A stretch of 64,000 nucleotides of DNA, taken from assembly GCA_041776485.1 (NCBI GenBank), contig JBHBQE010000002.1:140497-204496 (forward strand), written 5' to 3'. This document shows, one piece after another, positions 25,627 through 33,819 of the stretch (position 1 is its first letter; every line of letters starts with the position of its first letter). Made by a program: the position numbers and the translations under genes. Source of the DNA: JBHBQE01 sp041776485. GTDB taxonomy: Bacteria > Bacillota > Clostridia > Lachnospirales > Lachnospiraceae. Below the pieces are notes generated by a model that was given only the letters and a program-made list of their open reading frames with translations, was not told the origin of the DNA and did not search any database.

Positions 25627-25872
25627 ATGGCAGCGTGGCGTATAGCGGTTACGGTAGTATTGGTTTTAATTAGTATAGCACTTACCATTATTATATTGTT
25701 TCAGGAGGGTAAATCAGCAGGGTTAGGCTCACTTTCAGGGCAGAATTCTGATTCTTACTGGATGAAAAACAAAAGCCGTTCCAAGGAGGGACGGATGGTA
25801 CTGATTACCACCTTAATGGTGATAGGGTTCTTTGTTATCTGTACCTTTTTAAACATTCAAAGGTTTATGTAA
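25627..25872 (+). CDS. secG: Preprotein translocase subunit SecG
   Basis: 81-aa membrane subunit of the SecYEG protein-export channel. Two hydrophobic helices: RIAVTVVLVLISIALTIIIL and VLITTLMVIGFFVICTFL, joined by a loop containing the family's FQEGKSAGLGSLSGQNSDSY stretch (here GKSAGLGSLSG). AGGAGG directly precedes the ATG with normal spacing. It heads the secG-rnr-smpB cluster, an order common in Firmicutes. Confidence 0.93.
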   Translation: MAAWRIAVTVVLVLISIALTIIILFQEGKSAGLGSLSGQNSDSYWMKNKSRSKEGRMVLITTLMVIGFFVICTFLNIQRFM

Positions 25873-25878
25873 TGATTA

Positions 25879-25900
25879 CCCCAGGACATAGCTTCTGGGG
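25879..25900 (+). promoter_or_regulatory. Hairpin immediately upstream of rnr
   Basis: CCCCAG (25879-25884) pairs with CTGGGG (25895-25900) eleven bases ahead of the rnr ATG. No T-run, so it is unlikely to terminate well. It may limit rnr translation or protect the RNA; this is inference. Confidence 0.45.
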
Positions 25901-25911
25901 ATATTTATATT

Positions 25912-27873
25912 ATGTCAAATTCTAAAAAAATTCATCTTATAGGCACCTTTATGGCAAGTAAAAAGGGATATGGCTTCGTTAGTGTGGAGGGCATTAAGGA
26001 GGATTTTTTTATTTCCAAAAAATTTACAGAAAATGCCATAGATGGTGACACTGTTAAGATTATTCTTTTAAAGAAAAAGCGGGGAAGCTCCAAGGAAGCT
26101 AAGATTATAAAGATAGTTGACAGAAAACAGAGTATTGTGGTGGGAGTATACGAAAAATCCAGGGATTTTGGATTTGTATTACCATATGATACTAAGCTTC
26201 CGGACATTTATATAAAATCCTCTGACAGTCTAAATGCCGGTTCTAAAGATGTGGTACTTTGCAATATTATTAGCTTTGGTGATAAAAAAAGAAGCCCTGT
26301 CGGGAAAATCACAGAAATAATAGGTAGAGAGAATGATCCATATGTGGATGTTATAGCTATAGCAAAGGGAATTGGGATTCCGCTGAGGTTTCCCAAGGAG
26401 GTAATGATTGAGGCAGACAATGCCGGCAAACGAGTATCACACAAGGAAAAGAGAGGACGGCTTGACCTTACAAAGGAGCTTATTATAACCATAGATGGAG
26501 ATGATTCCAAGGATTTAGATGACGCTATTTCTCTAAAAAGGGAAAAGGATTTGTATATTCTTGGAGTTCATATTGCAGATGTATCCCACTACGTAAAGGA
26601 AAGATCGGCACTTGATAATGAGGCATATAAACGGGGAACAAGCGTGTATTTAATAGATACGGTAATCCCCATGCTGCCTAAAGCTCTGTCTAATAATATA
26701 TGCTCACTTTTAGAAAACAAGGTTCGATTAACCCTTAGCTGTATTATGAAAATTAATGCCAATGGAGAGGTGGTGGATTATAGTATACAGGAGTCTGTTA
26801 TTAAAAATTCCCATAGGCTTACCTATAATAAAGTCAATTCCATATTAGATAACCCTAAGGGCAGGTTGGCAAAAAAATTAGGCAAAACCACCGCTATGTT
26901 GCTTTTAATGCAGGAATTGGCAGGAATTATTCGTGAACATAGAAGAAAACAGGGTTCTATTGATTTTGATATTCCTGAGGCAAAAATAAAGCTGAATGAC
27001 AGGGGATACCCAATTGAAATATCAAAAAGGGACAGGGGAAAAAGTGAGTGTATAATAGAGGACTTCATGCTTATGGCAAATACTGTTGTTGCAGGTGCTG
27101 CCAGAGATATGAAGTTACCTATATTATATAGAAGCCACCCCGGTCCGGATCAGGAAAAGGTGGATACTTTAGCTGAGCTTTGTTATATGCTTGGAATTAC
27201 CCTTAAAAAATACAAGGGTGGAGTAAAGCCTAAGGAGATACAGCGCATATTAAATGAGTCTAAGGGTAAGGAATATGAGAGTTTGCTTGCAATGATTTCT
27301 TTACGGAGTATGCAGCAGGCAAAATATGATATGGTTGATTCCTACCATTTTGGATTAGCAATGGATTGCTATTGCCATTTTACTTCACCCATAAGAAGAT
27401 ATCCGGATTTACTGGTTCATAGAATATTAAAAGAGAATTTAATAAAGCCTATAGACACCAAAAGAAAAAGATATTTAAAGAAGTTTCTTCAAGAGGCAGA
27501 AATGGAAACCAGCAGGCTGGAAAGGCGTGCCGTAGAATGTGAAAGAGAAGTGGATAAGCTAAAAAAATGTGAATTTATGGAGACTGCCATAGATGAGGAG
27601 TTTACCGGATTTATTTCCGGTGTTACAGGCTGGGGCATATATGTTACACTGGATAATACAGTTGAGGGTATGGTACCCATCCATTCCATACCCAATGATT
27701 ATTTTATTTATGATGAAAAGCGGTATCAGATTATAGGCGAGAGGACTAAAAAGACCTATAAACTGGGAGATATAGTTAATATTAAGATATATAAAATAGA
27801 TAAAAGAGCAAGAACAATAGATTTTAGGATAGCGGAAGATGAAAAGTCAAGGGAAAAAGCTGATAGCAAATAA
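25912..27873 (+). CDS. rnr: Ribonuclease R
   Basis: 653-aa 3'-to-5' exoribonuclease that digests structured RNA and works with SmpB/tmRNA in clearing stalled transcripts. N-terminal cold-shock domains (GYGFVSVEGIKEDFFISKKF, FGFVLPYD); RNB catalytic domain with the metal-binding cluster TIDGDDSKDLDDAISL and later YCHFTSPIRRYPDLLVHR; C-terminal S1 domain (FTGFISGVTGWGIYVTLDN). It is somewhat shorter than the E. coli enzyme, with a short tail after S1. No strong ribosome-binding site is visible before ATG 25912. Its end overlaps smpB by 35 bases. Confidence 0.95.
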   Translation: MSNSKKIHLIGTFMASKKGYGFVSVEGIKEDFFISKKFTENAIDGDTVKIILLKKKRGSSKEAKIIKIVDRKQSIVVGVYEKSRDFGFVLPYDTKLPDIYIKSSDSLNAGSKDVVLCNIISFGDKKRSPVGKITEIIGRENDPYVDVIAIAKGIGIPLRFPKEVMIEADNAGKRVSHKEKRGRLDLTKELIITIDGDDSKDLDDAISLKREKDLYILGVHIADVSHYVKERSALDNEAYKRGTSVYLIDTVIPMLPKALSNNICSLLENKVRLTLSCIMKINANGEVVDYSIQESVIKNSHRLTYNKVNSILDNPKGRLAKKLGKTTAMLLLMQELAGIIREHRRKQGSIDFDIPEAKIKLNDRGYPIEISKRDRGKSECIIEDFMLMANTVVAGAARDMKLPILYRSHPGPDQEKVDTLAELCYMLGITLKKYKGGVKPKEIQRILNESKGKEYESLLAMISLRSMQQAKYDMVDSYHFGLAMDCYCHFTSPIRRYPDLLVHRILKENLIKPIDTKRKRYLKKFLQEAEMETSRLERRAVECEREVDKLKKCEFMETAIDEEFTGFISGVTGWGIYVTLDNTVEGMVPIHSIPNDYFIYDEKRYQIIGERTKKTYKLGDIVNIKIYKIDKRARTIDFRIAEDEKSREKADSK

Positions 27874-28303
27874 TAAAAAGGCGAGACATGATTATTTCCT
27901 TCTTGATGAATATGAGGCCGGTATAGTTTTGGCAGGTACTGAGGCTAAGTCACTGCGACAGGGAAAGTGTTCAATTAAAGAGGCCTTTATTCGTATAGAT
28001 AAAGGAGAGATTTTTATTTATCAAATGCATATTTCTCCATACGAGCAGGGAAATATTTTTAATAAGGATCCCCTTAGAGAAAGAAAGCTTCTTTTACATA
28101 AGGCGCAGATTGGTAAATTGGCAGGAGCAGTGAATCAAAAGGGAAACACTATTGTACCTGTGGAGGTATATTTTAGAAATGGAAAAGTTAAGATATTGAT
28201 TGCCCTTGCCAAGGGTAAAAAATTATATGATAAAAGAGAGGATATTAAGAAGAAAGATATCCAAAGGGAGCTTGATAAAGAAATGAAGCGTAGATTTAAT
28301 TAA
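27839..28303 (+). CDS. smpB: SsrA-binding protein SmpB
   Basis: 154-aa partner of tmRNA in trans-translation. Seen: NNKKARHDYFLLDEYEAGIV, GTEAKSLRQGKCSIKEAF, the tmRNA-binding beta barrel and the basic tail KKLYDKREDIKKKDIQRELD and KRRF that reaches the decoding centre. Length is normal. It overlaps rnr by 35 bases, a conserved functional pairing. The tmRNA gene often lies just downstream, but no tmRNA sequence is visible here. Confidence 0.95.
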   Translation: MKSQGKKLIANNKKARHDYFLLDEYEAGIVLAGTEAKSLRQGKCSIKEAFIRIDKGEIFIYQMHISPYEQGNIFNKDPLRERKLLLHKAQIGKLAGAVNQKGNTIVPVEVYFRNGKVKILIALAKGKKLYDKREDIKKKDIQRELDKEMKRRFN

Positions 28304-28322
28304 AAATTTTTATATCCTATTG

Positions 28323-28375
28323 AAACCACTATATGGTTGTGATAGTATTTCATTAACAACAATATTTAGTGGTTT
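28323..28375 (+). terminator. Hairpin after smpB, possible terminator
   Basis: AAACCACTA (28323-28331) pairs with TAGTGGTTT (28367-28375), with inner GTTGT/ACAAC. Followed by TATTA only, so termination is probably weak; it may instead form part of the leader of the small gene that starts at 28391. Confidence 0.5.
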
Positions 28376-28390
28376 TATTAAGGAGAATCG

Positions 28391-28573
28391 GTGAGAGTTA
28401 TAGGTCAAACAGGCTCTGTTTTATACAACCAAAAGGGTTACAATATAAATATGGTAAATAACGGAACCTCAGTTAATATGAATGAGGTTTATGATTATTT
28501 AAAGAAAACAAGAAAGCGTCCCGAGGATCTTTCCCGGCAGGAATATCTCCTGTTTAGGAGTTCTAAACGCTAG
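28391..28573 (+). CDS. Small protein of unknown function (60 aa)
   Basis: Starts with GTG behind AAGGAG (28380-28385). The sequence has an N-terminal part with GQTGSVLYNQKGYNINMVNN and a basic C-terminal helix (VYDYLKKTRKRPEDLSRQEY). No membrane segment or cysteine motif. I do not recognise the family. A real gene is likely given the start signals and the terminator that follows directly. Confidence 0.6.
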   Translation: MRVIGQTGSVLYNQKGYNINMVNNGTSVNMNEVYDYLKKTRKRPEDLSRQEYLLFRSSKR

Positions 28574-28599
28574 GAACGCTTTGGTTTTAAGAGTTTATA

Positions 28600-28632
28600 A
28601 ATGCTGTTACTTACTCAGTAACAGCATTATTT
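28600..28632. terminator. Bidirectional terminator between the 60-aa gene and htpG
   Basis: AATGCTGTTAC (28600-28610) pairs with GTAACAGCATT (28618-28628), 11 bp, loop TTACTCA, then ATTTTATT. The htpG stop codon (28607-28609, minus strand) lies inside the stem, so the two convergent genes share it. Confidence 0.8.
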
Positions 28633-30688
28633 TATTACTGCGTTTTATAAATGTTTCCATTTTCTCTGGAGACAGAGGCTCATTGGCAAGGAGTGCCAAG
28701 TCATACAGTTGATTACAGAAATCTTTGGTATGCTTGCTGTCTTTATTATTTAATATAAATTGTACCAGTGAATTTCCAATATTTAATACCAAAGTTTCAT
28801 CTCTGCCCATCATACCCATATCCATACCGGGCATGGCATACATCTTCATCATATCTGCCATTCTACGGCTGGATTCACTTATAGTTAGCATAGAGGAAAC
28901 AGAATCATCTTTTAATTTCTTAACTTCAACCTTTAATTCTTCGTTCTCTAAAGCGCTCCTGAAGGTTTCTGTGAGATCATCAGTACTTGACTGTAAATCT
29001 TCATTGGTTTCCTCTAGTAAATCATCATTTAATTTAGAGTCAATGCGTTCAAATTTGTAGTTTTCATTACGGCTTTCCAGTTGGGTAATAAAGCTTGTGT
29101 CTATAGGGGAGTCAAGAATTACAGCGCTTAATCCCTGACTTTTAAATTGATTAATATATTGTCCCTGTTTAACCTTATCTGTAACGTAGTAAACAGATTT
29201 TCTCTTATCCTCCTGTTCTTTTGGGTCTGAAGCTGTTTCTTTAGAGCTGTTTTCAACAGAGTCTTTATTTTCAATATCCTTTTCTGCTTCGTCACTGCCT
29301 TTAGTATCTTCCGTTACCAGTAGGTCAGGAAGAGTAATGAACTTATCCTCTAAGTCCTTAAACAGGATATAATCATTCATTCGATCACAGAATTTTTCAT
29401 CCCTTAGGCAGCCGTACTTAATAAATGGTGAAATATCCTCCCAATATTTTTCATAGTTTTCCCTGTCGGTTTTACAAAGCCCTGTGAGCTTATCTGCCAC
29501 CTTTTTAGTGATATATTCAGAAATTTTGGTAACAAAGCCGTCATTTTGCAGGGCAGATCGGGATACATTCAACGGTAAATCAGGGCAGTCAATTGTGCCC
29601 TTTAGAAGCAGCAGAAATTCAGGGATAACCTCCTTAATATTATCTGCGATAAATACCTGATTATTATATAGTTTTATAGTGCCCTCAATGGATTCGTATT
29701 CTGAATTAATCTTAGGGAAATATAAAATTCCCTTAAGATTAAAGGGATATTCCATATTCAAATGTATCCAGAAGAGAGGCTCTTTATAGTCGTTAAATAC
29801 CTTCCTATAAAATGCTTTGTATTCCTCGTCGCTGCAGTCCACAGGTGTTTTTGACCAAAGGGGATGGGTATCATTAAGGGGAACAGGTCTTTTAACTATT
29901 TTAAGCTTATCCTTTGCAGGGGAAACTTCCACCATTTCTTTCTTTCCGTCTTCCCCCTCTTTTTCCTCAAATTTAGCCTCTTCATGGATTTCCTCAATAA
30001 CGGTATCTGTATCAAGCTTATCTTCTTTGTCGATAGTTTCGTACTTTTCCTCCTCGCCCTCTTTATTTAAGAAAATAGGATAGGGCATGAAAGAGCAATA
30101 TTTTTCTATTACCTCTCTGGCTCTGTACTCATTGGAAAATTCAAGGGAATTTTCGTTAAGGGAAAGGGTGATAGTTGTGCCGACATCCTTCTTATCACCG
30201 TCCTCCATAGAGAACTCTGTGCCCCCGTTACATTCCCAGTGAACTGGCTTTGCACCTTTTTTATAAGATTTAGAATCAATATGTACGGTATCTGCCACCA
30301 TAAATGCTGAATAGAATCCCAGTCCAAAATGCCCGATTATTTGGTCTTCACTGGCTTTATCCTTGTATTTTTCCAGAAAATCAGTTGCACCGGAAAATGC
30401 AATTTGATTAATATATTCCTCAATTTCCTGGGCGTCCATTCCCAAGCCGTTATCTGTAATTGCTATGCTCTTTTTATTTGGGTCAACAGTTACCCGTATT
30501 TTAGGTGTATAAGAACTTTCCAGTTCACATTCCCCCATTATCTCTAATTTCTTAAGCTTGGTAATAGCGTCACAGCCATTGGAAATAAGTTCTCTATAAA
30601 AAATATCATGGTCAGAATATAACCATTTTTTAATTATCGGAAAAATATTTTCACTGTTAATTGATAATGAACCTGTTTGTTTTGACAT
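28607..30688 (-). CDS. htpG: Hsp90-family chaperone HtpG
   Basis: 693-aa ATP-dependent chaperone. GHKL ATPase domain with YRELISNGCDAITKLKKLE, DNGLGMDAQEIEEYI and GHFGLGFYSAFMVAD; middle domain with VPLNDTHPLWSK and NVSRSALQNDGF; C-terminal dimerisation domain. It is about 70 residues longer than E. coli HtpG because of two charged insertions, one at ~212-265 between the N and middle domains and one at ~455-495, rich in Glu/Lys/Asp. GGAAG lies before the ATG. It is transcribed alone and against its neighbours, ending in a shared terminator. Confidence 0.96.
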   Translation of the reverse strand: MSKQTGSLSINSENIFPIIKKWLYSDHDIFYRELISNGCDAITKLKKLEIMGECELESSYTPKIRVTVDPNKKSIAITDNGLGMDAQEIEEYINQIAFSGATDFLEKYKDKASEDQIIGHFGLGFYSAFMVADTVHIDSKSYKKGAKPVHWECNGGTEFSMEDGDKKDVGTTITLSLNENSLEFSNEYRAREVIEKYCSFMPYPIFLNKEGEEEKYETIDKEDKLDTDTVIEEIHEEAKFEEKEGEDGKKEMVEVSPAKDKLKIVKRPVPLNDTHPLWSKTPVDCSDEEYKAFYRKVFNDYKEPLFWIHLNMEYPFNLKGILYFPKINSEYESIEGTIKLYNNQVFIADNIKEVIPEFLLLLKGTIDCPDLPLNVSRSALQNDGFVTKISEYITKKVADKLTGLCKTDRENYEKYWEDISPFIKYGCLRDEKFCDRMNDYILFKDLEDKFITLPDLLVTEDTKGSDEAEKDIENKDSVENSSKETASDPKEQEDKRKSVYYVTDKVKQGQYINQFKSQGLSAVILDSPIDTSFITQLESRNENYKFERIDSKLNDDLLEETNEDLQSSTDDLTETFRSALENEELKVEVKKLKDDSVSSMLTISESSRRMADMMKMYAMPGMDMGMMGRDETLVLNIGNSLVQFILNNKDSKHTKDFCNQLYDLALLANEPLSPEKMETFIKRSNKIMLLLSK

Positions 30689-30777
30689 ATACTTCCTTTC
30701 TATGTAAAAGATATAAATTAGACCGATTTACAACAATAAATAAAATACCATAAAAAAATTAAAAAACAAGATGTTCA

Positions 30778-30806
30778 TTGTATATAAATATAAATTGTGC
30801 TAAAAT
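30778..30806 (+). promoter_or_regulatory. Promoter of degV
   Basis: TTGTAT (30778-30783), 17-base spacer, TAAAAT (30801-30806) with extended TG (TGCTAAAAT). It lies in the divergent htpG-degV intergenic region, 27 bases before the degV start. Confidence 0.6.
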
Positions 30807-30833
30807 TTGAAAGTTGAAAAGGAAGATATGATT

Positions 30834-31706
30834 ATGAAAAAAATAGGAATTATAACAGATTCAAACAGCGGTTTTACAGCAAAAGAGGCAAAGTCCTGTG
30901 GCATAAATATACAGCCAATGCCATTTTATGTGGACGGTGAGCTCAAGTATGAGGGCAAAAACTTTAGCCAGAAAGAGTTTTACAAAGCCTTAGAAAAGGG
31001 GAGTAAGGTATCTACTTCAATGCCTATTGTAGGGGAAGTAATAGATTTTTGGGAGAATTTACTAAGGATATATGATGAACTAGTATACATCCCTATGTCA
31101 TCCAGCCTTTCATCCTCATGTGAAACTGCTAAGCTTATTGCTGAGGATTACGACGGTCGAATTGAGGTGGTGGACAATCGCAGGATTTCTGTCACCATGA
31201 AGCTTTCGGTTTATGAGGCAATAGAGCTGGTTAAGCTTGGGAAAAGCGCCTTGGAAATAAGAGAGTATCTTGAAGCCAACGGAGACGATTCTTCGATTTA
31301 TCTGATGGTGGATACTCTGGAGTATCTTAAAAAGGGCGGGAGGATTACTCCTGCAGTTGCAGCCGTTGGTACTCTGCTCAGAATAAAGCCTGTGCTTCAG
31401 ATACAAGGCGGCAAGCTTGATACTTTTGCTAAGGCAAGAACGCTAAAGCAAGGCAAACAGATTATAATGGAAGCAATTGAAAAGGATGTTAAGGAAAGAT
31501 TTGCAAATATACCTTTAGATGAACTGACTATATCAATTGCTCATACTCAAAATAAAAAGGAAGCTGAAATATTCAGAGATGAACTGTTAGGGATTTTTCC
31601 CAATAAAAAAATTATCATTGATCCATTGTCATTAAGCGTTGCTTGTCATGTGGGACCGGGTTCACTGGCAGCAACTGTTACGAAAACATTTATAAAGGAG
31701 ATGTAG
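30834..31706 (+). CDS. DegV-family fatty-acid-binding protein
   Basis: 290-aa member of the DegV/FakB family, which holds a fatty acid for phosphorylation by FakA kinase. Seen: IGIITDSNSGFTAKEAK at the start, YVDGELKYEGKNFSQKEFYK, STSMPIVGEV, IPMSSSLSSSCETAK and the C-terminal SLSVACHVGPGSLA, all family landmarks around the lipid pocket. ATG 30834 fits AAGGAAG (30819-30825); the earlier TTG and ATG codons do not. No FakA gene is in the window. It ends one base before purA, so the two are probably cotranscribed, though no functional link is evident. Confidence 0.9.
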   Translation: MKKIGIITDSNSGFTAKEAKSCGINIQPMPFYVDGELKYEGKNFSQKEFYKALEKGSKVSTSMPIVGEVIDFWENLLRIYDELVYIPMSSSLSSSCETAKLIAEDYDGRIEVVDNRRISVTMKLSVYEAIELVKLGKSALEIREYLEANGDDSSIYLMVDTLEYLKKGGRITPAVAAVGTLLRIKPVLQIQGGKLDTFAKARTLKQGKQIIMEAIEKDVKERFANIPLDELTISIAHTQNKKEAEIFRDELLGIFPNKKIIIDPLSLSVACHVGPGSLAATVTKTFIKEM

Positions 31707-31707
31707 C

Positions 31708-32991
31708 ATGGTAAAAGCAATTGTAGGAGCTAACTGGGGTGATGAGGGTAAAGGAAAAATAACTGATATGATGGCACAAAAGGCTGATATAATAGTTAGA
31801 TTCCAAGGCGGTGCCAATGCAGGACATACAATAGTTAATCATTATGGAAAGTTTGCGTTGCACACTCTGCCTTCCGGTATTTTCTACGATCATACCACCA
31901 GTATTATCGGTAATGGAGTTGCATTAAATATTCCGGTATTAGTTAATGAACTTAACTCTGTTTTAGAGAGAGGGGTTCCCAAACCAAAGCTTCTTATATC
32001 AGACAGAGCACAGGTGGTTATGCCATACCATATCCTGTTTGATCAGTATGAGGAGGAAAGACTGGGCGGGAAATCCTTTGGATCCACCAAATCGGGGATA
32101 GCCCCATTTTATTCAGATAAGTATGCAAAAATAGGATTTCAGATAAGTGAATTATATGACAAGAATTTACTGTCGGAAAAGCTTGATAATATCCTGCCGG
32201 CAAAGAATGTTCTGTTGCGGGAGCTGTATAAAAAGCCTGAACTCAACAAGGAAGAACTGCTCTTTACTCTGCTGGAATATGGCAAGATGATAGAGGAATA
32301 TGTATGTGATACTGCACTGTTTTTAGATAATGCTATAAAGGAAAATAAGGAAATATTGTTAGAGGGACAGTTAGGAACCATGAAGGATACAGATCATGGA
32401 ATATATCCTATGGTTACTTCCTCATCAACTCTTGCCTCCTTTGGTGCTATTGGTGCAGGAATTCCGGGATATGAGATTAAAAAGATTTATTCTGTATGCA
32501 AGGCATACTCCTCTGCAGTGGGATCCGGAGTCTTTGTAAGTGAGATATTAGACGAAAATGAAGCCCATGAGCTTAGGGAGCATGGGGGAGATGGAGGTGA
32601 ATATGGTGCTACTACAGGTCGTCCCAGGAGAATGGGGTGGTTTGATGTGGTAGCCAGTAAATATGGCTGCAGGCTTCAGGGCACAACTGATGTGGTATTT
32701 ACGGTTGTGGATGCACTGGGATATTTAGATAAAATCCCTGTTTGTACAGCTTATGAAGTAGATGGGAAAGAGATTACGGATTTTCCTGTTACAGCAAAGC
32801 TTCACAACGCTAAACCTGTATTTACGGTGCTTCCTGGATGGAAAAGTGATATCACCGGTATAAGGGAATATGATAAGCTTCCGGAAAATTGCAGGAAATA
32901 TATAGAGTTTGTGGAAAGCGAATTAGGATATCCCATTACCTATGTTTCTAACGGACCAAAGAGAGAAGATATTATAAAAAGGAATAAGTAA
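31708..32991 (+). CDS. purA: Adenylosuccinate synthetase
   Basis: 427-aa enzyme joining IMP and aspartate with GTP to make adenylosuccinate, first step of AMP synthesis. Seen: GTP P-loop VGANWGDEGKGKITDM, RFQGGANAGHTIV, LEGQLGTMKDTDHGIYPMV and TTGRPRRMGWFD. Length is normal. AAAGGAG precedes the ATG. It lies between degV and a Gld-type ABC exporter. Together with purB, the phosphorylase and the deaminase further on, it gives this region a purine theme, though the genes are separated. Confidence 0.95.
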   Translation: MVKAIVGANWGDEGKGKITDMMAQKADIIVRFQGGANAGHTIVNHYGKFALHTLPSGIFYDHTTSIIGNGVALNIPVLVNELNSVLERGVPKPKLLISDRAQVVMPYHILFDQYEEERLGGKSFGSTKSGIAPFYSDKYAKIGFQISELYDKNLLSEKLDNILPAKNVLLRELYKKPELNKEELLFTLLEYGKMIEEYVCDTALFLDNAIKENKEILLEGQLGTMKDTDHGIYPMVTSSSTLASFGAIGAGIPGYEIKKIYSVCKAYSSAVGSGVFVSEILDENEAHELREHGGDGGEYGATTGRPRRMGWFDVVASKYGCRLQGTTDVVFTVVDALGYLDKIPVCTAYEVDGKEITDFPVTAKLHNAKPVFTVLPGWKSDITGIREYDKLPENCRKYIEFVESELGYPITYVSNGPKREDIIKRNK

Positions 32992-32992
32992 T

Positions 32993-33796
32993 ATGGAAAT
33001 GCTTAAGGTAGACAATATAACAAGGGTATATCCAAACGGAGCAGGGATATTTGATATCAGTTTTTCCATTAATGAATGTGGTATATATGGGCTGTTAGGA
33101 GAAAATGGAGCCGGAAAATCTACCCTGATGAGCATTATAACCGGATTTTTAAGTGCAGGTACCGGTGAGGTGAGCATATGTGGCAATGATATACTGAAAG
33201 CTCCTATTGCAGCCAAGAAAAATATTGGCTATTTACCTGAAGTGCCTCCTGTTTATGAAGATATGACAGTTAGAGAATATCTTAAATTTGCAGCGGAGCT
33301 TAAAGGTATATCCAAGTCAAGCATCCAAAATAATATAGAAAGAGTTATTGACGATACTAAGCTGGAACCTGTGAAGGATAGGCTTATCAAAAATCTATCC
33401 AAGGGATATAAGCAGAGAGTAGGGCTTGCTCAGGCTATTTTAGCGGACTTTAAGGTGCTTATTTTAGATGAGCCGATGAGTGGACTTGATCCTGTGCAGA
33501 TTGCAGAAACGAGGAAGCTTATTTTATCATTAAAGGATGACCATGTTATAATACTAAGCTCTCATATCCTTAGCGAAATCAGTGACTTATGTGAGCATGT
33601 ATTTATTATGTCTAAGGGTCATCTGGTATACTCCGGTTTACTTAAGGAGCTTGAAACTGAGGATAAATCTTTGGAGGATGCGTTCCTGGAAATTATCTCA
33701 CAGGAATATAATGAATTAAATGATGACATAACTGATTTAAAAAATCCGGAGAGTGACGAAGAAATATTGGAAGATAAAGAGGACAATAACAAATAA
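32993..33796 (+). CDS. ABC transporter ATP-binding protein, GldA/NatA type
   Basis: 267-aa single-domain ATPase. Walker A GLLGENGAGKSTLM, Q-loop region GYLPEVPPVYEDM, signature LSKGYKQRVGLAQ, Walker B VLILDEPMSGLDP and switch His in ILSSHILSE. It has an acidic C-terminal tail of ~35 residues (DDITDLKNPESDEEIL). It starts one base after purA and lies 23 bases before the membrane subunit, with which it forms an export-type or membrane-remodelling ABC complex. Confidence 0.9.
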   Translation: MEMLKVDNITRVYPNGAGIFDISFSINECGIYGLLGENGAGKSTLMSIITGFLSAGTGEVSICGNDILKAPIAAKKNIGYLPEVPPVYEDMTVREYLKFAAELKGISKSSIQNNIERVIDDTKLEPVKDRLIKNLSKGYKQRVGLAQAILADFKVLILDEPMSGLDPVQIAETRKLILSLKDDHVIILSSHILSEISDLCEHVFIMSKGHLVYSGLLKELETEDKSLEDAFLEIISQEYNELNDDITDLKNPESDEEILEDKEDNNK

Positions 33797-33819
33797 AAAG
33801 AGCAGCGAAAAGGATAAAG

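Noticed and set aside
28304..28390. tmRNA gene next to smpB
   Set aside because: Space too short and lacks the tRNA-Ala-like ends and tag sequence.
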